Source: Micromonospora sp. WMMD1128 (GTDB taxonomy: Bacteria > Actinomycetota > Actinomycetes > Mycobacteriales > Micromonosporaceae). Taken from it: 64,000 nucleotides of DNA. The position numbers and the translations under genes were made by a program. The stretch is taken from assembly GCF_027497235.1 (NCBI RefSeq), contig NZ_CP114902.1, positions 4,056,001-4,120,000 of the forward strand. Direction: 5' to 3'. Below the pieces are notes generated by a model. The model worked only from the letters and a program-made list of their open reading frames with translations. It was not told where the DNA came from and ran no database searches. Shown piece after piece: positions 41,118 through 49,427 of this stretch (the first letter of the stretch is position 1; every line of letters starts with the position of its first letter).

Positions 41118-41867
41118 GTGAACGACGCGCTGAGAATCGCAATGGCGGAGATCGGCGAGACCGCCGAGTCACTGGCCGAACGAATCGGGGTTGATCCCAA
41201 GACCGCTGGCCACTGGGTCAGCTCCGGTCGAGTGCCGCAGACCCGGCATCGGGCACAGGTCGCCGCCGCTGTACGCCGGGAGATCGGTGAACTCTGGCCC
41301 GAGGTGGTTCGCCGCCGGGAACCGATCTGGTTCCTGCCCTGGGCGGAGGTGGAGAGTCGGGCCGACACCCTCCGCTCGTTCCAACCGTCGGTGGTACCGG
41401 GCCTGCTCCAAACCGCTGAGTACGCGCACGCCGTGGTGAGCAGCGGACCGCTGGGCGTGGACGAGGTTGAAGGCTACGTGACCGCCCGCCTGGCCCGCCA
41501 AGCCGCCGTCTTCGACCGCCCCCGACCCCCACTGACCGTCTTCGTGATCGACGAGGCGGCGTTGCGCCGAGGCGACCCGGAGATCATGCAGCCGCAGCTC
41601 GACCACCTGGTAACCATGGCACAGCGGCCACGGATGCTGTTGCACGTGCTGCCGCTGCGAGCCGGCTTCCATCCCGGCCAGGCCGGGCCATTCGTGATCG
41701 CCGGCACCGAGGGCGGCGAGGACGTGGCCTACCTGGACGACCAGGCCGCCGGACGGACCACGAAGGACGTTGCCCCCCTCTGGCAGGTCTGGGACACTCT
41801 TCGATCAGTGGCACTGCCGCGCGACCAGACCATCCACCTCCTGAAGGCACGGCCATGGCTGACCTGA
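41118..41867 (+). CDS. Helix-turn-helix regulator with DUF5753 domain
   Basis: A 249-residue protein. The N-terminal XRE-like helix-turn-helix is AMAEIGETAESLAERIGVDPKTAGHWVSSGRVPQTRHR. The rest is DUF5753 (SFQPSVVPGLLQTAEYAHAVV, LTVFVIDEAALRR, MLLHVLPLRAGFHPGQAGPFVI). Streptomyces relatives control development and antibiotic production, usually as a pair with a DUF397 protein. That partner follows, overlapping by 13 bp. GTG 41118 follows GGAGGAGG. Confidence 0.9.
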   Translation: MNDALRIAMAEIGETAESLAERIGVDPKTAGHWVSSGRVPQTRHRAQVAAAVRREIGELWPEVVRRREPIWFLPWAEVESRADTLRSFQPSVVPGLLQTAEYAHAVVSSGPLGVDEVEGYVTARLARQAAVFDRPRPPLTVFVIDEAALRRGDPEIMQPQLDHLVTMAQRPRMLLHVLPLRAGFHPGQAGPFVIAGTEGGEDVAYLDDQAAGRTTKDVAPLWQVWDTLRSVALPRDQTIHLLKARPWLT

Positions 41868-42055
41868 CCGGCGCCCGCTGGCGCACCAGCACCCGCAGCA
41901 GCTCCAACGGCGGCGACTGCGTCGAGGTAGCCGACAACCTGACCGGCGTCGTCGCCGTCCGGGACTCCAAGGACCGCACCGGCGGCACGCTCACCTTCGC
42001 CCCACCGGCCTGGCACACATTCGTCGGTGCCCTCCGGGAGGTCGCCCGGAGCTGA
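41855..42055 (+). CDS. DUF397 domain protein
   Basis: A 66-residue protein: MADLTGARWRTSTRSSSNGGDCVEVADN, then VAVRDSKDRTGGTLTFAPPAWHTFVGAL, the full DUF397 pattern. It overlaps the DUF5753 regulator by 13 bp. Proteins of this group are the small partners of that regulator and may neutralise it in a toxin-antitoxin-like way, as proposed for some Streptomyces pairs. Confidence 0.9.
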   Translation: MADLTGARWRTSTRSSSNGGDCVEVADNLTGVVAVRDSKDRTGGTLTFAPPAWHTFVGALREVARS

Positions 42056-42079
42056 CCGGGCCACGGGTACGGTCCCGGC

Positions 42080-42400
42080 ATGGCGTATCTGCTCCTGGCC
42101 CTCGCGATCACGGCCGAGGTGATCGGCACCAGCCTGCTCAAGGCGAGCGACGGCTTCACCCGACTCTGGCCCACGGTGGGCCTGGTGGCGTGTTACCTGT
42201 CCGCGTTCGGGCTGCTCGCCCTCGTGGTGCGGGACGTCCCGGTCGGCGTCGCGTACGCGATCTGGTCCGGGCTGGGCACCGCCGCCATCATGGCGGTCGG
42301 GGCGGCGTTCCTGGGCGAGCCGCTGAGCGTGGCAAAGGTGGTCGGGGCGGGCCTGGTCATCGCCGGCGTGGTGGTGCTCAACCTCGGCGGAGCGCACTGA
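42080..42400 (+). CDS. Small multidrug resistance (SMR) family efflux protein
   Basis: A 106-residue protein with four membrane spans, the normal SMR length. It opens MAYLLLALAITAEVIGTSLLKASDGFTRLWPT; Glu13 corresponds to the essential Glu14 of EmrE. GVAYAIWSGLGTAAIMAVGAAFLGEP is the conserved third-helix region. SMR dimers exchange protons for cationic drugs or guanidinium. Its end overlaps the convergent DinB gene by 23 bp. Confidence 0.93.
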   Translation: MAYLLLALAITAEVIGTSLLKASDGFTRLWPTVGLVACYLSAFGLLALVVRDVPVGVAYAIWSGLGTAAIMAVGAAFLGEPLSVAKVVGAGLVIAGVVVLNLGGAH

Positions 42401-42905
42401 GCAGCCGGAGCTGACCGATCTCGGCCGTGTTCTTCATCAGTTCGGCGTTGACCCAGCCGACCATGTGCGCGACCGTGAGCCCGGCGTCCGCCGACCACGG
42501 GAAGGCGGCGGGCCGCGCCAGGTCGTCGACGGTCAGGCGGTCGAGTTCGTCCGTCCATGCCATCCGCAGGCCACGCAGCCATGTGATGGTTTCCTCCCCC
42601 GGCCCCGGCCACACCACGTCCTCACGCCGTCGTGCGGGCCGCCCGACGAGGTGGTCGCCGGCGACCAACCACCACCACCCGAGATGCCAGGTGAGCCACG
42701 CGATCGTGGGTGCCGGGATCGGATCCGGCTCGGTGTCCGCCCAGTCGGGACGCCAGGCACCGTCCGCGTCGCGGCGCATCGTCCAGCAGAGCGCGGCCGG
42801 CTCCCCGAGGAAGTCGTCCGGTTCCAGCCGGTCGAGGTGATATGCGAACAACGACCAGGTCAGGTCGAACTGCCAGCGCAGCAGGGCGGGAGCGGTGATG
42901 GGCAT
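42378..42905 (-). CDS. DinB-family protein
   Basis: A 175-residue four-helix-bundle protein: LRWQFDLTWSLFAYHLDRLEPDDFLGEP, then TIAWLTWHLGWWW (metal-ligand His), and AHMVGWVNAELMKNTAEIG (second His pair). This fits the DinB/YfiT metal-binding fold, often linked to thiol-dependent detoxification with mycothiol or bacillithiol. Substrate unknown. Confidence 0.82.
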   Translation of the reverse strand: MPITAPALLRWQFDLTWSLFAYHLDRLEPDDFLGEPAALCWTMRRDADGAWRPDWADTEPDPIPAPTIAWLTWHLGWWWLVAGDHLVGRPARRREDVVWPGPGEETITWLRGLRMAWTDELDRLTVDDLARPAAFPWSADAGLTVAHMVGWVNAELMKNTAEIGQLRLLSALRRG

Positions 42906-43020
42906 CCGCAGAGAATGGCACGGCGGGCCCCACCGATCGACCGGTTAGCTGCGCTCCACAGCGCCGACCCTGGCAGAGCCGACGGGACGGGGCGAGCGGA
43001 TTTCGGCGTACCCTGCACCG

Positions 43021-43683
43021 GTGACGCTTCCCCTGCCGGCCGGCGACTTCCGCGCGTACCTGTTCGACTGCGACGGCACGATCGTCGACTCGATGCCGGT
43101 GCACCACCGGGCGTGGAGCGCGGCGCTCGCCGAATGGGACTGCGAGCTGCCGGAGGACCTGTTCTACGCCTGGGGCGGCCGGCCGGTCGTCGACATCGTG
43201 GTCGACCTCAACGACCGGCACGGGCTGGCCATGCCGGTCGAGACGGTGGCCCGCCGCCGGGAGGAGCTGTTCCAGGGGCTGCTGCCCGGGGTGACCGCCG
43301 TGCCGGAGGTGCTGGCGCACATCGAGGACGCGCACGGGCGGGTGCCGTTCGCGGTCGTCTCCGGCAGCACCCGGGAGTCGGTGACCGCGTCGCTGACCGC
43401 GCTGGGCCTGCTGGACCGCTTCGAGACGCTTGTCTGCGCCGAGGACTGCGCCCGGCCCAAGCCCGACCCGGAGGGTTACCTGCTGGCCGCCCGTCGGCTG
43501 GGCGTCGACCCGGCCGGCTGCCTCGTGTTCGAGGACACCGACCTGGGCGTGGCGGCGGCGACGGCGGCGGGCATGGCGTCGGTCCGGGTGCCGCACCCCC
43601 GGGAGCGTGCGAGTTTCGCCGCGACGACCCGGAAGGCGGCGGGCGGCCCGGGACGGGACGACACCAATGTGGTCAATGAGTAA
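43021..43683 (+). CDS. HAD-superfamily hydrolase, beta-phosphoglucomutase-like
   Basis: A 220-residue HAD hydrolase. Motif I YLFDCDGTIVDSMPVHHRAWSAAL, motif II PFAVVSGSTRESV, motif III with Lys in ARPKPDPEGYLLAA, motif IV CLVFEDTDLGVAAATAAGM. The VHHRAW after motif I is typical of beta-phosphoglucomutase and sugar-phosphate phosphatases. No sugar operon flanks it. Confidence 0.87.
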   Translation: MTLPLPAGDFRAYLFDCDGTIVDSMPVHHRAWSAALAEWDCELPEDLFYAWGGRPVVDIVVDLNDRHGLAMPVETVARRREELFQGLLPGVTAVPEVLAHIEDAHGRVPFAVVSGSTRESVTASLTALGLLDRFETLVCAEDCARPKPDPEGYLLAARRLGVDPAGCLVFEDTDLGVAAATAAGMASVRVPHPRERASFAATTRKAAGGPGRDDTNVVNE

Positions 43684-43721
43684 GGTGGACACCTACGCGC
43701 AGTGAAGGCGGGGGTCATCAG

Positions 43722-44468
43722 GTGGTCATGCCGGAGGGCGCGCCCAGCGACCAGGCAGGCGGCGGCGATCAGCGGCGGACGCTGTGGCGGCGGATGAGCC
43801 ACCACTATCACCACCGGCTGGACGGGGGTGGCAGAGGTGCCGTGTTGGGGGCCGTCATCGGCTTGGTCGGTGTGCTTCTCACCATCGCGGTCACGACCGT
43901 CGTCACGCTGCGGGCCACGGACGGGAGCCGGAGTGGGACGCCACCCGCGGGGCCGGAGCCCCGCGCGAGCAACCCGGTCGACGCCGGGCCGGTGTCCCCG
44001 CCGGCGAGCCCGTCGGCCGCCCCGCAGGCGTCTCCGACGACCGGAGACCCGACGCCTTCGGCGACCGGGAACGCGACGCCGGGTGACAGCGTCCGGTGGA
44101 GCGGGCCGGTGCGGTTCGACGACGAGGGCATCGACCTCGACGCGAAACCACCGACGGTACGGATGGACTGGCCGGTCTTCGACTCCGACGTGCGGCGAAT
44201 TTCCGCCGCCGAGGACGCTCCGCTGCACGCCGAGCAGGGATATCTCGCCCGCTGGCCGGGGCCGGGAACACCCACCCGGCAGCAGTGCGCCGACCTCGTC
44301 GCCACCCAGGGAAACGAACGCGTGCACATCCCGGTCGGCCGGATCGGCTGCCTGAGCACGAGCAAGGACCGCGTCGTCATGCTCACCGTGACCAGCTTCA
44401 AGGACGACACTTTCGCCGTCGCGGCGCGTGTCACGGTCTGGACCTCACCGGACGAGTCGGAGTCCTGA
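43722..44468 (+). CDS. Membrane-anchored hypothetical protein
   Basis: A 248-residue (or 246, if ATG 43728 is used) protein with a His/Arg-rich cytoplasmic N-terminus, a single span GAVLGAVIGLVGVLLTIAVTTVVTL at ~38-62, a Pro/Ser/Thr-rich spacer to ~125, and an extracytoplasmic domain of ~120 residues with two Cys (QQCADLVATQGNERV and GRIGCLSTS), which may form a disulphide. The C-terminal part resembles small actinobacterial extracellular domains of unknown role. I do not recognise a family. Confidence 0.7.
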   Translation: MVMPEGAPSDQAGGGDQRRTLWRRMSHHYHHRLDGGGRGAVLGAVIGLVGVLLTIAVTTVVTLRATDGSRSGTPPAGPEPRASNPVDAGPVSPPASPSAAPQASPTTGDPTPSATGNATPGDSVRWSGPVRFDDEGIDLDAKPPTVRMDWPVFDSDVRRISAAEDAPLHAEQGYLARWPGPGTPTRQQCADLVATQGNERVHIPVGRIGCLSTSKDRVVMLTVTSFKDDTFAVAARVTVWTSPDESES

Positions 44469-44520
44469 CGACGGCACGGCCGGGGCGGACCGGTGGGCGT
44501 CGGTGTAGCAGCATGGCGGG

Positions 44521-45054
44521 ATGACCGACGAGCGGAGGATCACCGTCCGGCCGGGCAGGCCGGGGGACGCGCCCGCCGTGCTGCGGCTGTTCGACAGCGC
44601 CATCGCGTGGCTTGCCGAACGCGGCCGGACCGGCCAGTGGGGCGTCGATCCGGCCTCGACCGACCCGCGGCGCATCGACCAGGCCGACGCCTACGCCGCC
44701 GGCGACGGCCTGTGGTTCGCCGAGATCGACGGCACCGAGGTCGGTGCGCTCGTGGTCGGCGCGGCGACGGAGTACGTGCCGCCGGCCACCGAGCCGGAGT
44801 TGTACGTCAACCTGCTGGTCACCGACCGGGCGTACGCGGGCCTCGGGATCGGGGCGCGGCTGCTGGCGCACGCGGCGGACCTGGCCCGGGAGCGTGGGTT
44901 GGGCCTGCTGCGGGTGGACTGCTACCGCAGCCCGGACCGGGCGTTGGTGCGCTTCTACGAGGGCTGCGGCTTCACCGCCACCGACCCGTTCACGGTCGAG
45001 CGGCCGGGCCGGACGCCGTGGCCGGGTCAGGTGCTGGCCCGCCGGCTCGACTGA
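44521..45054 (+). CDS. GNAT-family N-acetyltransferase
   Basis: A 177-residue acetyl-CoA-dependent transferase. Beta strand 4 and motif A are visible in ELYVNLLVTDRAYAGLGIGARLLAHAADLARERGLGLLRVDCYR, and the C-terminal motif B in RALVRFYEGCGFTATDPF. Substrate unknown. Confidence 0.87.
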   Translation: MTDERRITVRPGRPGDAPAVLRLFDSAIAWLAERGRTGQWGVDPASTDPRRIDQADAYAAGDGLWFAEIDGTEVGALVVGAATEYVPPATEPELYVNLLVTDRAYAGLGIGARLLAHAADLARERGLGLLRVDCYRSPDRALVRFYEGCGFTATDPFTVERPGRTPWPGQVLARRLD

Positions 45055-45066
45055 GCGCGGCCGACG

Positions 45067-45324
45067 TCAGCCGATCTCCTCGTCCACGTAGCACCAGCGC
45101 CACGACTCGCCCGGCTCGATGGAGCGCATCACCGGATGCCCGCTCGACTCGAAGTGCTTCGTGGCGTGCTGGTAGACCGACGAGTCGCAGCAGCCCACGT
45201 GCCCGCAGCTCAGGCAGGAACGCAGGTGCACCCAGTCCCGGTTGCCGACCGCCACGCAGTCGGGGCACTCGGTGGTGGTGGCGGGCTCGGCGTCGCCCGC
45301 CTCGGCCAGGTGCTGGCAGCTCAT
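45067..45324 (-). CDS. UBP-type zinc-finger protein
   Basis: An 85-residue protein made almost wholly of a ZnF-UBP domain: CPDCVAVGNRDWVHLRSCLSCGHVGCCDSSVYQHATKHFESSGHPVMRSIEPGESWRWCYVDEE, with all Cys/His ligands kept. In eukaryotes this domain binds ubiquitin C-termini; in actinobacteria free-standing copies often lie next to Na+/H+ antiporters, as here. Its stop region is followed by the GNAT gene on the other strand, and its ATG overlaps the antiporter stop (ATGA). Confidence 0.92.
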   Translation of the reverse strand: MSCQHLAEAGDAEPATTTECPDCVAVGNRDWVHLRSCLSCGHVGCCDSSVYQHATKHFESSGHPVMRSIEPGESWRWCYVDEEIG

Positions 45325-46901
45325 TCGACAACCTCCTGTCGTAGCAGCGACTCCTCCAGGTCCAGATCACGATAGGCGCGGGTGAGCACCTCCTCCGGGA
45401 TCTGGCCGGAGTCGCGGGCGGCCCGGAACACCTCCCGCTCGGTGTCGATCATCTCCTGCCGCAGTCGCGCGTACGCCTGGGAGGGGGTTTCCCGTGCGGT
45501 GCCGCCGAGACGTTCCCAGGCCAGGTTGGATCGGGACGTGGTCAGCCCGCGGAGGCGTTCCACCACCGCCGGCGGCGCGTCGTCGGCCATCGCGTCGAGC
45601 CGTTCCAGGGCGGCCCGGCTGGCCCGCTGCTGCACCCCGGCGGCGGAGAGCGCGTCCTGCACCGGGTCGTCCGGGGGCAGCCGCAGCTTCCGGGCCACCC
45701 AGGGCAGCGTGGCGCCCTGCCCGACCAGGGTGGCCACGATCACCGCGAAGGCCAGCCAGATCAGCAGCCCCCGGGGGTACGACCGGTCGTTGGCGAGGGT
45801 GAGCGGCAGGCCCAGCGCGGCGGCGAGCGTCACCACGCCGCGCATGCCGGCCCAGCCGATGACGATCGGGATCTGCACCGGCGGCGCGGCGTCGCGCTTT
45901 CGCACCCGGGGCACCAGCCGGGCCAGGTAGGTGGCCGGGAACAGCCAGACGAACCGGGCCAGGAAGACCGCGGCCAGCACCCCGACGGTGATCCCGGCGA
46001 GCGAGCCGAACGGCTCGTCGAGGTCGCGCAGCACCTCGGGCAGTTGCAGGCCGACAAGCAGGAACACCAACCCTTCCAGCAGGAACTGGATCAGCCGCCA
46101 GAACGCGGTCACCTGGAGGCGGGACGCGGCGGACATGAGCATCGGCAGCTTGTGCCCGATGCCGAGCCCGGTCACCACCACCGCGACCACCCCGGAGGCA
46201 TGGATCTCCTCGGCGGCGAACACCACCGCGAACGGCACGATCAACGACAGCGCGTTGTCCAGCACCGGGTCGGTGACGAGCTTGTGCAGGTAGCCGAAGA
46301 CCACCACGCCGAGCAGCCCGACGATGATGCCGCCGCCGGTGGCGACGAGCACCTCCCGGGCCACGTAGCCGAAGCTGACCCCGCCCGCGCTGGCGGTGGC
46401 GGCGACGATCGCCACCCGCAGCAGCACCAGCGCGGTGGCGTCGTTGACCAGGCTCTCGCCCTCCAGGATGGTGACGATCCGCCGGGGCAGGCCGACCCGA
46501 CGGGCCACCGCGGTGGCGGCGACCGCGTCCGGCGGCGCCACCACCGCGCCGAGCGCCAGGCAGATCGCGTACGGCAGGTCGGGCAGGAACAGGTGCACGA
46601 CGGTGCCCACCACGAACGCGGTGAAGATCACCAACCCGACGGCGAGCAGCAGGATCGGCCGCAGGTTGAGCCGGAACGCCGGCACCGAGGTGTTCACCGC
46701 CGCCACGTAGAGCAGCGGCGGCAGGATGCCGACGAGCACCAGGTCCGGTTCCAGCCGCACGTGCGGGAAGAACGGCAGGTAGGACAGCGCGAGGCCGAGC
46801 ACCACGAGCAGGATCGGCGCGAGCAGGCCGAGCCGGCGGGCCAGGGCCGCGCCGAACGTGGCGATCGCCAGGAACACCACGACCTCGAACAGAGCGTCCA
46901 T
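45321..46901 (-). CDS. Na+/H+ antiporter (CPA1 family)
   Basis: A 526-residue protein with ~12 membrane spans and a ~130-residue cytoplasmic tail. LGAVVAPPDAVAATAVARRVGLPRRIVTILEGESLVNDATALVLLR is the ion-binding region, and IVIGWAGMRGVVTLAAALGLPL the second conserved motif. It matches NhaK/YvgP-type exchangers. The helical tail (residues ~400-526) may sense cytoplasmic signals. The UBP-finger protein is translationally coupled to it and may regulate the exchanger. Confidence 0.9.
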   Translation of the reverse strand: MDALFEVVVFLAIATFGAALARRLGLLAPILLVVLGLALSYLPFFPHVRLEPDLVLVGILPPLLYVAAVNTSVPAFRLNLRPILLLAVGLVIFTAFVVGTVVHLFLPDLPYAICLALGAVVAPPDAVAATAVARRVGLPRRIVTILEGESLVNDATALVLLRVAIVAATASAGGVSFGYVAREVLVATGGGIIVGLLGVVVFGYLHKLVTDPVLDNALSLIVPFAVVFAAEEIHASGVVAVVVTGLGIGHKLPMLMSAASRLQVTAFWRLIQFLLEGLVFLLVGLQLPEVLRDLDEPFGSLAGITVGVLAAVFLARFVWLFPATYLARLVPRVRKRDAAPPVQIPIVIGWAGMRGVVTLAAALGLPLTLANDRSYPRGLLIWLAFAVIVATLVGQGATLPWVARKLRLPPDDPVQDALSAAGVQQRASRAALERLDAMADDAPPAVVERLRGLTTSRSNLAWERLGGTARETPSQAYARLRQEMIDTEREVFRAARDSGQIPEEVLTRAYRDLDLEESLLRQEVVE

Positions 46902-46938
46902 GGGGTACGAGCCTAGGCGTCGCCACCGTGGCGTGCGT

Positions 46939-47904
46939 TCACGCGGTCGGCCGCACCTTCGGCAGCACCTCGGCGCCGAACGCGTCCAGGAACGCCCCCT
47001 GCTCCTGCCCGACGTGGTGCAGGGCGATCTGGTCGAAGCCCAGCTCGACGTACTCCTCCAGCCAGCCGACGTGCCGGCCCAGGTCGGCGGAGACGTTGAC
47101 GGTGTCGGTGACCCTCGCCAACGGCAGGTCCCTGCTGGCCTCGTCGAAGTGGGCGACGGTCTCCAGGTCCCAGCAGACCGGCGGGGCGAACACGTTGCTG
47201 CGCCACTGCTCGTACGCGATCGCCTCGGCCTCGGCCTGCTCGGGCGCCCAGCTCACGTGCACCTGGAGGTGCAGCGGCCCGCGCCCGCCGGCGTCCCGGT
47301 AGGCGTCGATCATCTGCCGGAGGTGGTCGACCGGCGCGTTGACCGTGATCAGCCCGTCGGCCCACTCGGCGCACCAGCGGGCGGTGGCGACGCTGACCGC
47401 GGCGCCGACGAGCGCGGGCGGCTCCTCGGGGCGGGTCCACAGCTTCGCCCGGTCCACGGTGACCAGACCGTCGTGGCTGACCTCCTCGCCGGCCAGCAGC
47501 GCCCGGATCACGTCGACGCACTCGCGCAGCCGGGCGCTGCGGACGTCCTTGCCGGGCCAGCGGTCGCCGGTGATGTGCTCGTTGCTCGCCTCGCCGGTGC
47601 CCAGCGCCGCCCAGAACCGTCCCGGGTACATGGCGCCGAGCGTGCCGATGGCCTGCGCGATGATCGCCGGGTGGTAGCGCTGGCCGGGCGCGTTGACCAC
47701 GCCGAACGACAGGTTGGTGGCCTGGAGGGCGGCGCCGAGCCAGGACCAGGCGAAACCGGACTGGCCCTGCCGCTCGCTCCACGGGGAGAAGTGGTCGGAG
47801 CACATGGCGGCGTCGAAGCCGGCGGTTTCGGCGTGGATCACCGCCTCCAGCAGCTTCGCCGGGTGGATCTGCTCATGGGATGCGTGAAAGCCGAACGCCG
47901 TCAT
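46939..47904 (-). CDS. LLM-class flavin/F420-dependent oxidoreductase
   Basis: A 321-residue luciferase-like TIM-barrel protein: MTAFGFHASHEQIHPAKLLEAVIHAETAGFDAAMCSDHFSPWSERQGQSGFAWSWLGAAL and later RFWAALGTGEASNEHITG. It corresponds to the TIGR03885-type group, also called non-F420 flavin oxidoreductases; cofactor F420 is likely in actinobacteria, though FMN is possible. ATG 47904 has AGGAG about nine bases upstream. A ~57-bp repeat upstream supplies part of a possible promoter. Confidence 0.85.
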   Translation of the reverse strand: MTAFGFHASHEQIHPAKLLEAVIHAETAGFDAAMCSDHFSPWSERQGQSGFAWSWLGAALQATNLSFGVVNAPGQRYHPAIIAQAIGTLGAMYPGRFWAALGTGEASNEHITGDRWPGKDVRSARLRECVDVIRALLAGEEVSHDGLVTVDRAKLWTRPEEPPALVGAAVSVATARWCAEWADGLITVNAPVDHLRQMIDAYRDAGGRGPLHLQVHVSWAPEQAEAEAIAYEQWRSNVFAPPVCWDLETVAHFDEASRDLPLARVTDTVNVSADLGRHVGWLEEYVELGFDQIALHHVGQEQGAFLDAFGAEVLPKVRPTA

Positions 47905-47915
47905 GCCCGGCACTC

Positions 47916-47941
47916 CTACCCACCCCGCCCGGGATGTAAGC
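47916..47941 (-). promoter_or_regulatory. Possible SigB/SigF-like promoter overlapping the repeat
   Basis: On the minus strand GCTT (47941-47938), 16 bases, GGGTAG (47921-47916), 11 bases before ATG 47904. The -35 lies in the end of the 47937-47993 repeat. Weak evidence. Confidence 0.3.
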
Positions 47942-47993
47942 AGGGGCCCCCGCTTAACGCCTCAGGTATGGGCGGGGCCCCCGCTTAACACCT
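47937..47993. repeat. GGGGCCC/TTAAC repeat, third copy
   Basis: A ~57-bp unit with two GGGGCCCCCGCTTAAC words separated by GCCTCAGGTATGGGC. It aligns along its whole length with the two copies near 34.3 kb, differing mainly in TTATT versus CGC before TTAAC. Confidence 0.72.
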
Positions 47994-48002
47994 CACCTCA
48001 CC

Positions 48003-49415
48003 TCACTCGGCGTGCGCGCCGGCGCCCGCCCCGGCCTCCCCCGCGCCGATCCACACCGTCTTGGTGTTGCAGAACTCGCGCATGCCGGCGGCGGACAGCT
48101 CGCGGCCGTACCCGGAGTTCTTCACGCCGCCGAACGGCAGCTCCGGATAGGACGTGGTCATGCCGTTGATGAACACGTTGCCGGCGTCCAGGTCGGTGGC
48201 GAAGCGCTCCTGCTCGGCCGGGTCGGTGGTCCAGGCGTTCGCGCCGAGACCGAAGGCGGTGCCGTTGGCCACCTCGATCGCCTCGTCGTACGAGCCGACC
48301 CGGTAGAGCCCGGCGACCGGCCCGAACACCTCCTCGCCCCACATCCGCATCTCCGGCCGCAGGTCGGTGACCACGGTCGGCGGGTAGTACCAGCCGTCCC
48401 CGGACGGCTTCTCGCCGCCGCAGAGCACGGTGGCCCCCTGGTCGACGGCGTCGCGCACCTGGTCGTGCACCTCGTCCCGGCCGCGCTCACTCGCCAGCGG
48501 ACCGACGTCGGTGGCGTCGTCCATCGGGTCGCCGACGCGCAGCGCCGACATCCGGGCGGCGAACTTCTCGGCGAACGCGTCGAAGACGTCGGTGTGCACG
48601 ATGAACCGCTTGGCCGCGATGCAGGACTGGCCGTTGTTCTGGCAGCGGGCCGTGGTGGCGACCTCGGCGGCCCGGTCCAGGTCGGCCGAGGGCATCACCA
48701 CGAACGGGTCGCTGCCGCCCAGCTCCAGCACGGTCTTCTTGATCTCCCGGCCGGCGATCTGGGCGATGGAGCGGCCCGCCGGTTCGCTGCCGGTGAGGGT
48801 GGCGGCCCGCACCCGCGGGTCGCTGAGGATCCGGTCGACCGCGTCGGAGCCGACGAGCAGCGTGGTGAACGCGCCTTCGGGGAAGCCGGCGCGGCGGAAC
48901 ACGTCCTCCAGGTAGAGCGCGGTCTGCGGGACGTTCGAGGCGTGCTTGAGCAGGCCGGTGTTGCCGGCCATCAGGGCCGGCGCGGCGAAGCGCATCACCT
49001 GCCAGAGCGGGAAGTTCCACGGCATCACCGCGAGCACCGGGCCGATCGGCTGGTAGCGGACGTACGCCCGCTTCGCCTTGACCGCGGTGGCGTCGGCGGG
49101 CTCGTCGGCGAGCATCCGCGGCGCGTTCCCGGCGTAGAAGCGGCAGGCGGTGGCGCACTTGGTGACCTCCGCCTTCGCGGCGGCGTACGTCTTGCCCATC
49201 TCGGTGGTCATCAGCCGGGCGGTCTCGTCCCGCTCGGCGTCGAGCAGGTCGGCGGCGGCGGTGAGCCACCGCGCCCGCTGGGCGACGTCGGTGTCCCGCA
49301 ACTGCCGGAACGCGAGGTCGGCCCGTTCGATCGCGGCGTCGATCTGCTCCTCCGACATCGCGTCGTACGTCTTGAGCACCTGTCCGGTGGCGGGATTGGT
49401 GGTGGCGATGGGCAT
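48003..49415 (-). CDS. NAD(P)-dependent succinate-semialdehyde dehydrogenase-like enzyme
   Basis: A 470-residue aldehyde dehydrogenase: AVMPWNFPLWQVMRFAAPALMAGN, catalytic Glu in TVLELGGSDPFVVMP, nucleophile Cys in NNGQSCIAAKRFIVH, and EEVFGPVAGLY. It starts MPIATTNPATGQVLKTYDAMS, typical of the GabD2/SSADH group, which oxidises succinate semialdehyde to succinate. CAGGAG precedes the ATG. It lies 12 bp after the DUF6343-like gene and probably shares its stress-type promoter. Confidence 0.88.
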   Translation of the reverse strand: MPIATTNPATGQVLKTYDAMSEEQIDAAIERADLAFRQLRDTDVAQRARWLTAAADLLDAERDETARLMTTEMGKTYAAAKAEVTKCATACRFYAGNAPRMLADEPADATAVKAKRAYVRYQPIGPVLAVMPWNFPLWQVMRFAAPALMAGNTGLLKHASNVPQTALYLEDVFRRAGFPEGAFTTLLVGSDAVDRILSDPRVRAATLTGSEPAGRSIAQIAGREIKKTVLELGGSDPFVVMPSADLDRAAEVATTARCQNNGQSCIAAKRFIVHTDVFDAFAEKFAARMSALRVGDPMDDATDVGPLASERGRDEVHDQVRDAVDQGATVLCGGEKPSGDGWYYPPTVVTDLRPEMRMWGEEVFGPVAGLYRVGSYDEAIEVANGTAFGLGANAWTTDPAEQERFATDLDAGNVFINGMTTSYPELPFGGVKNSGYGRELSAAGMREFCNTKTVWIGAGEAGAGAGAHAE

Positions 49416-49427
49416 CTCGTACTCCTG

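Noticed and set aside
41118..42055. Classical type II toxin-antitoxin system
   Set aside because: The DUF5753/DUF397 layout is better explained as an actinobacterial developmental regulator pair; a toxin fold is not visible.
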